The translations under genes and the position numbers were made by a program. Shown here one piece after another: positions 61,301 to 64,000 of a stretch of DNA of 64,000 bases. Position 1 is the first letter of the stretch. Each line of letters begins with the position of its first letter. Origin of the DNA: Desulfolinea sp964487745 (lineage in GTDB: Bacteria > Chloroflexota > Anaerolineae > Anaerolineales > Villigracilaceae); the NCBI GenBank assembly GCA_964487745.1, contig CAZASG010000002.1:1-64000 (forward strand), read 5' to 3'. The notes under the pieces were generated by a model, which saw only the letters and a list, made by a program, of their open reading frames with translations, was not told the origin of the DNA and made no database searches.

Positions 61301-64000
61301 CGGTATCATCGTCAATTATCAGAGTAACATCACTTCCTTCTGGCCAATCGTGTCCATGCACTTCGGGATGAGATGGAACAGCATGCAGGGTGTAGTTATA
61401 TATCGTTATCCCGAACATGGTGCTGTCATTGTCTTCATCCCACTCACTTGAATCAACCCAGGAACCGGGCTGAATATCAAAAGTTTGATCTTCCCAATTT
61501 TGATCACCGGGGACACTGAAATCCGCCATCCAGTCGCCGTTGGAGTCGGCAAGCTCATCGCGATTGATACAATCAAACTCACCACATACCCAAACGCCGA
61601 TCCAAGTATCTGGAGTAGCAACGCCATAGACCTGATCCGTATGAACATCGACATCTGTGATCGCCATATTGGTCACAAGCAATTCTTTGGTTATATTTCC
61701 ATCTGTGACCGTAACAAAATCGCCGACCTTGAGATCATAGGCATCCCAAAGTTCAAACTGGAACCAGGTCTGTTCCGGATTCCAATCGGCATATCCAACG
61801 GTTCTCGTGTCTGTATAATCCGGGTTCTCTGGTGTAGCAGGGTCATCGATCTCAAGGGTAACGACTACACCTTCATCCCAATCCCAACCTTCGATATTGT
61901 CATGATTCGCGCGTGCACCTATCGTAGGATTCATGATATGGATACCCGCCATGGTCGAATCGCCATCTTCATCGTTTTGTGAAGAATCGATCCAGGTGCC
62001 GGGGACAATATCCCGGGTATCCTGCTCGTCATCTTCTATACCGGGATTGGCAAAATCAGCCGTCCATTGCCCGCCACCATCCGCATAGACGTGGCGATTT
62101 GTGCAGCCCTGATCGCCACATATCCAGATATCCACCCGACTGTCAGGATCGGCGGTACCACTCACTATATCCGTATCCACATCCGCGTTATCCATCGTCA
62201 GACTGGTGACGGTGTGTACTTTCGTCACACTGCCATCGGAAGCCGTGACTACGTCGCCCGGTTTTATATCGTAGATATCCCATAATTGAAAATCCAAGGT
62301 GGTTTGGCTAGGGTCCCAGTGCGCTTCAATAACTTCTCCTGAAGCCGTATGATCGGGGGCCTCTGGCGTCGCAGGGTCATCAATCTCGATGTCGACAATT
62401 GCCCCAAGCTCCCATTCCCAACCTTCAATACGATCTTCTGCAGGTCGAATACCAAGCTGCGGATTGGCTATCTTCCAAAAGTATTGAGTGTCAGTGTTGT
62501 TTTCTCCGTGGATGATCAAGCCACCCTCGCTACCCAATTGAATATCAAAAGGTTGCTCACAAAGAGGGTCGGAAACATTTATTGTCCAGTCACCGGTTCC
62601 TGAAACAGTTGTGGAACATCTCTCCCCTTGTCCTGTCCAAGTATATGCTTCTACTATTTCCCCAGGCGTTGCAGTACCTGTGAAAGTATCGGTTTCAGGA
62701 TTAATATTGGTTACATCCAAATGATATACAACATGTTCTTTTGTTGTATTCCCGTCTGAGACAGTCACCAAATCGCCAGGCTGAATTTCGTATTGATCTC
62801 CCGGAGCAAACAGGGCGAATGTCTCATCACCATTGAGTACTTGATCCACCCAAGCAGAGGCTGAGTAATCAACTCCTACGCCATTATCCGGATCATCTAT
62901 CGTAAGGGACAACTCAGCGCCAAAGGGCCAATAACTGCAATGGATTTCCTGATAGTTGATAACAACCTGTACTTGAGGGTCTTCTGGAACCCACCAGAAA
63001 TAGACCGTGCTATCACCGTCTGCATCCATCTGGCCTGCACCTCCACCAACTGAAGGGGCGAGATCGCAGGGGTTGAAATCAGCAGTCCAGTTTCCATTTT
63101 GATCTGCGATGATCTCAGAGTTACAGGAATGCTCTTCATGTAACCAAGCTTGTACTGCGGTTCCAGCTACCGCTGTCCCGCTGACTGTATTCAAATCCGC
63201 ATTAATTTCGGTAACATTGAGATCGGTAATGAGCAATTCCTTGGTCGTTGTCGTACCAGTCACTGTTACAAAATGACCGGGTTGCAAATCGAAACTCCCT
63301 AGGCGAAATTCCTTAACGCCAACAGAGGGATTCCAATCTGCGGGGCCTACTTCACCACTATCAGAATACAGAACCCCGTTGAGAGGATCAGTATCATCAT
63401 CGATTGTTAGGTCAACTATTTCTCCAAAAGCCCAATCTCGGACATCAATCCAGTCTTCTTCAGAATCATTGGGATGTGCCCATACTTCGGGCTGCAATAT
63501 CTGCCAATATTGTTGCGTGCAATCCCCGTCTTCATCACATTGATTGGCTTCACTACCCATTCCTGGAGTTAGATCAAATGTATCCTGTTCGTCATCATCT
63601 TCGCCGGGAATGGAAAAATCTGCTTGCCAATCACCATTCACATCAGCAATCTCCCGGCGGAAGCCATAGCAGCCAGATTCATCACAATGGATGTGGCCGA
63701 TATTCACTTCGGAACCGGGCTCTGCTGTCCCTGAAACGGTATCAGTTTCCGGATCAGCGTCTGTTACGATGAGTTGGGTAACGGTATGTATCTTCGTGAC
63801 TGTCCCATCGGTCATCTCAACAATTTGTCCGGCTTGAAGAGTCCAGCTTTCATTAAATGAGAAGCGTACAAAAGTCTGGTTGGGATCCCAATCTGCAATC
63901 TCGACTGTCTGTATATCGGAGTAAGTGCCATCGATAGTCAAGGTAACCTCTGTACCATCCGACCACCCATAGCCATGTATTTCGTTTTCCTGTAAGCGCG
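55311..64000 (-). CDS. Giant secreted repeat protein with two ABC-type solute-binding domains (5' end outside the window)
   Basis: The open frame runs off the window end, so only the C-terminal ~2,895 residues are seen. From N to C: six ~175-residue beta-rich repeats (to ~61000) with the cores VSGTAxPGSxV, ADxxGNWxADF and IDDPATPxNPDY; a peptide-type solute-binding domain SBP_bac_5 (~60840-59350); one repeat; a shortened Leu/Ile/Val-type binding domain (~58770-58150); one repeat; a carboxypeptidase-regulatory-like domain (~57580-57250); Tsp3-like Ca-binding repeats (DTDGDHIADGDDN; ~56840-56690); two PKD domains (~56270-55740); and a C-terminal beta domain starting VTGGGWFTDPETSDKANFGF. It is extracellular. 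There is no LPXTG or visible anchor. Confidence 0.85.
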   Translation of the reverse strand, partial: RLQENEIHGYGWSDGTEVTLTIDGTYSDIQTVEIADWDPNQTFVRFSFNESWTLQAGQIVEMTDGTVTKIHTVTQLIVTDADPETDTVSGTAEPGSEVNIGHIHCDESGCYGFRREIADVNGDWQADFSIPGEDDDEQDTFDLTPGMGSEANQCDEDGDCTQQYWQILQPEVWAHPNDSEEDWIDVRDWAFGEIVDLTIDDDTDPLNGVLYSDSGEVGPADWNPSVGVKEFRLGSFDLQPGHFVTVTGTTTTKELLITDLNVTEINADLNTVSGTAVAGTAVQAWLHEEHSCNSEIIADQNGNWTADFNPCDLAPSVGGGAGQMDADGDSTVYFWWVPEDPQVQVVINYQEIHCSYWPFGAELSLTIDDPDNGVGVDYSASAWVDQVLNGDETFALFAPGDQYEIQPGDLVTVSDGNTTKEHVVYHLDVTNINPETDTFTGTATPGEIVEAYTWTGQGERCSTTVSGTGDWTINVSDPLCEQPFDIQLGSEGGLIIHGENNTDTQYFWKIANPQLGIRPAEDRIEGWEWELGAIVDIEIDDPATPEAPDHTASGEVIEAHWDPSQTTLDFQLWDIYDIKPGDVVTASDGSVTKVHTVTSLTMDNADVDTDIVSGTADPDSRVDIWICGDQGCTNRHVYADGGGQWTADFANPGIEDDEQDTRDIVPGTWIDSSQNDEDGDSTMAGIHIMNPTIGARANHDNIEGWDWDEGVVVTLEIDDPATPENPDYTDTRTVGYADWNPEQTWFQFELWDAYDLKVGDFVTVTDGNITKELLVTNMAITDVDVHTDQVYGVATPDTWIGVWVCGEFDCINRDELADSNGDWMADFSVPGDQNWEDQTFDIQPGSWVDSSEWDEDNDSTMFGITIYNYTLHAVPSHPEVHGHDWPEGSDVTLIIDDDTDPNNGILYEDTRNVDDDPWCGNPCFDLNGVFDLQVGHYVTMSGDTASKTVLVSQLTINEVNYENDTVSGIADPGSRVAVNIWSQEGNARYVTADGAGLWVADYSQVGDEDFEQELADIQEGDWGRAIQLNPDGSDDGTLEYWGEGPSIWEAPDEVPLVVSIPYSPDLNRLGFDYESWSISNLLWEPLFRIDDSGTLFDAAAIDHSLSLDGLVYTITLRDDAYWDDGTPVLAQHFVDGFLRMLAPDTATDYAYLLFPIAGAQDFYDGLNPDPSSVGLLAQGDHILQITLHSPAAYFPQILASPGIVPVREDLIVQYGDGWTNPENFVGNGPYILLEHDDGHLLMERSQTFHNAGDVTFEQIGFSVIGDVGTQVDAYHQGIIDVLPNTENNPDLLSDRVLSPAPGIYYFGVNVGKAPMDNPLVRKALASAFDRRDLLDNVLDMPWREDATGVISPDFPSYQGSNVGHPFDAAQAQTYLSDAGYPGGAGFPEIVLYANNGHEGPMEYVAEQWRTILNIPVRVEFEDWSAYLDNLHGCQDNPSNCDYHLYRLGWRIDYFDANNILNDLFHPDSDRSFTGWDNAQYRNLIDLSLSEADTAQRISYLQDAERILVEDDVAVIPVFFYDTVNYVNPRFVSSFGLVPYYDLWTYAPPTIGVYAADESMPSNEVVEIYNWAGDEVSIIIDDPATPEVGDYFETRTSVPLPEFFSGMYPDVGTIARFELAGRVDIEPGFTIFVEGVPEATYTVSDLSITNVDLGLDTVSGTSAPNEQIDLNVCNNYDLSDCVGFSIVADSGGTWQADFGAWGFDLQVGSEGSARQRDEDGNQTIVDFSILTSPDAGFVPTTDVVVQPGETINLAAAVDLTGPVTFIGEDAIRALQMAIEDHGPVEGFDVQFTEFDSACDFASGEQAALQVIQDPSIVGVIGHICSSSVKGGAPIYEEAGLVMLSGSATMQTVPAYGPTVFNRTIFSDFDHDSAYWLDELRGQQSVQAWNYDFGARFGLEPSNFAVLYYDAARLLLERIEETAVLQGGELLINRAALAAVVRDTAVREADSGCWSLGYNGSRQECGGGLVNISYTEKLIWAPFWDIGDELTLHIYDQNDNLIYNPEPQVVAQAWFATDFHFPHAIFYYGDAFEMQPGYRAVVSNGEITKESVATELELGTLDAANDQVSGTASPGSHVFVEAWQFGIRRHTLADGAGNWLVDFAIPGDEEFEWDVLDIEVITALDVAQFAGENKTYVASPIGEIRGTVLLDGQPLSDVEVWVNGPIFNGERYSWHVCTDLNGEFVVQKVPPGPVDGFISATGPSVAIGCANAEFLDENGVPLMVQFWDHVDGVPEATFFDFDPLAQPHGNPYIELQYDIVRATAMHDVYTTVHIVDHAGAGACPQGEAECDLPLNDVEIDAYAGTEWVYRWYSGQDPFGEGNSQFRYKTVSDLTLNATYLDLDSGQELVAMLPVGAAEFVDRGDGVFVAPTLTFNFIKVIAPDGSISLYFDTDGDHIADGDDNAPEDYNPDQRDVDGDGVADVLDPCPDDDTDTCDPGASGASVVGSDGGTVETLDGNASLDIPDNALSDEISFSITDSGAGYEVTNFEGELFVIQSYSIQPEGTIFDPPALLTLRWDDADDDGIIDGTTYEEANLLLIKDGVIMTASCVVNPSCDMVANLLTIEISSLSLFELAFFTNSPPIADAGADQVVNEGEIFTLNAVGSSDPDNDELTYNWDLDNDGEYDDAVGLTVDWSFTENGLYTIGLQVTDTGDLSDTDTVQIEVLNVAPQITEISAPIDPVQVDEVVDVNAFFTDPGVEDTHTALWDWGDGTSSAGVVSGYYLTGAHQYAVPGVYTLTLIVTDDDDGVATEYYQYVVVFDPEGGFVTGGGWFTDPETSDKANFGFNAKYHMDAKMPFGNTNFKVNDLRFKSTAYDWLVVSGERAQFQGTGTVNDASGYSFFVTVIDGKISGDGDDYFRIKIWDTSTGVIVYDNHPTLPDDADPSVAIKGGSIVIHK
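61000..63900 (-). repeat. Tandem array of ~525-bp coding repeats in the giant gene
   Basis: The motif 'D-x-V-S-G-T-A-x-P-G-S' recurs with its codons near 63740, 63190, 62690, 62165, 61630 and 61090, i.e. every 500-550 bases; two more copies lie near 59030 and 57800, after each solute-binding domain. Between copies run the recurrent segments IEGWDW, PDYTDTRTV and LKVGDFVTVTDGNITKELLV. Nucleotide identity between copies is limited, so the repeats are old. Confidence 0.8.

Overview
The window looks like a chromosomal segment of a Chloroflexota bacterium, most likely an Anaerolineae-type organism. This is inferred from gene content, not from a marker gene. The indicators are a giant YYY-motif (DUF2298) membrane protein beside several GT39-like and GT1/GT4-like glycosyltransferase genes, a DUF5671-type repeat membrane protein, a group 3b-type [NiFe] hydrogenase operon, many extracytoplasmic lipoproteins, and several starts with a -10-like hexamer 6-11 bases upstream and no ribosome binding site. 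Short dispersed inverted repeats are common between genes. No phage, plasmid, CRISPR or rRNA was seen.

Layout. 1-5 kb: miaB, an Flp-type pilin operonic with a receiver domain lacking its phospho-Asp, and a TPR histidine kinase/NarL-type regulator pair, all on the minus strand. 5-9 kb: two tandem tRNA-Ser genes, small membrane and acetyltransferase genes, an enoyl-CoA hydratase, and a heme-type lipoprotein behind a perfect CRP-type palindrome. 9-11 kb: a second membrane kinase/regulator pair. 11-22 kb: a surface-polymer or glycosylation region (glycosyltransferase, two methyltransferases, GT39-like protein, 1610-residue YYY protein) interrupted by a GxxExxY gene inside inverted repeats. 22-27 kb: mutS2, thrB and a deiodinase-like gene with an in-frame UGA. 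27-34 kb: VTT membrane protein plus flavin disulfide reductase, and a YnjBCD-like ABC transporter with an embedded DM13 gene. 34-38 kb: acetyltransferase, GGDEF diguanylate cyclase, a candidate structured RNA, a remnant of an FKBP gene, and membrane proteins.

38.5-43.6 kb (minus strand) is the most unusual operon. In transcription order it holds a glutaredoxin-thioredoxin reductase fusion, a lipoprotein, a halogenase-like flavoprotein, a CDP-alcohol phosphatidyltransferase, a peroxiredoxin-like gene with UGA at the redox-Cys position (UxxC), and an FKBP isomerase. With the deiodinase-like gene this makes two independent selenoprotein candidates in 13 kb. UGA is a normal stop elsewhere in the window, and each candidate UGA is followed by a hairpin at SECIS-like distance.

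43.8-50 kb: hypothetical and DUF5671-like membrane proteins, a TrmH-type methyltransferase, and two MtnA paralogues flanking a lipoprotein gene with a frameshift at an A7 run. 50-55.3 kb: a five-gene group 3b-type hydrogenase operon (regulatory cNMP-binding protein, beta, gamma, delta and alpha subunits) plus its maturation protease. 55.3 kb to the window edge: the 3' part of a gene for a giant (>2,890 residues) secreted repeat protein carrying two different ABC-type solute-binding domains, Tsp3-like repeats and PKD domains.
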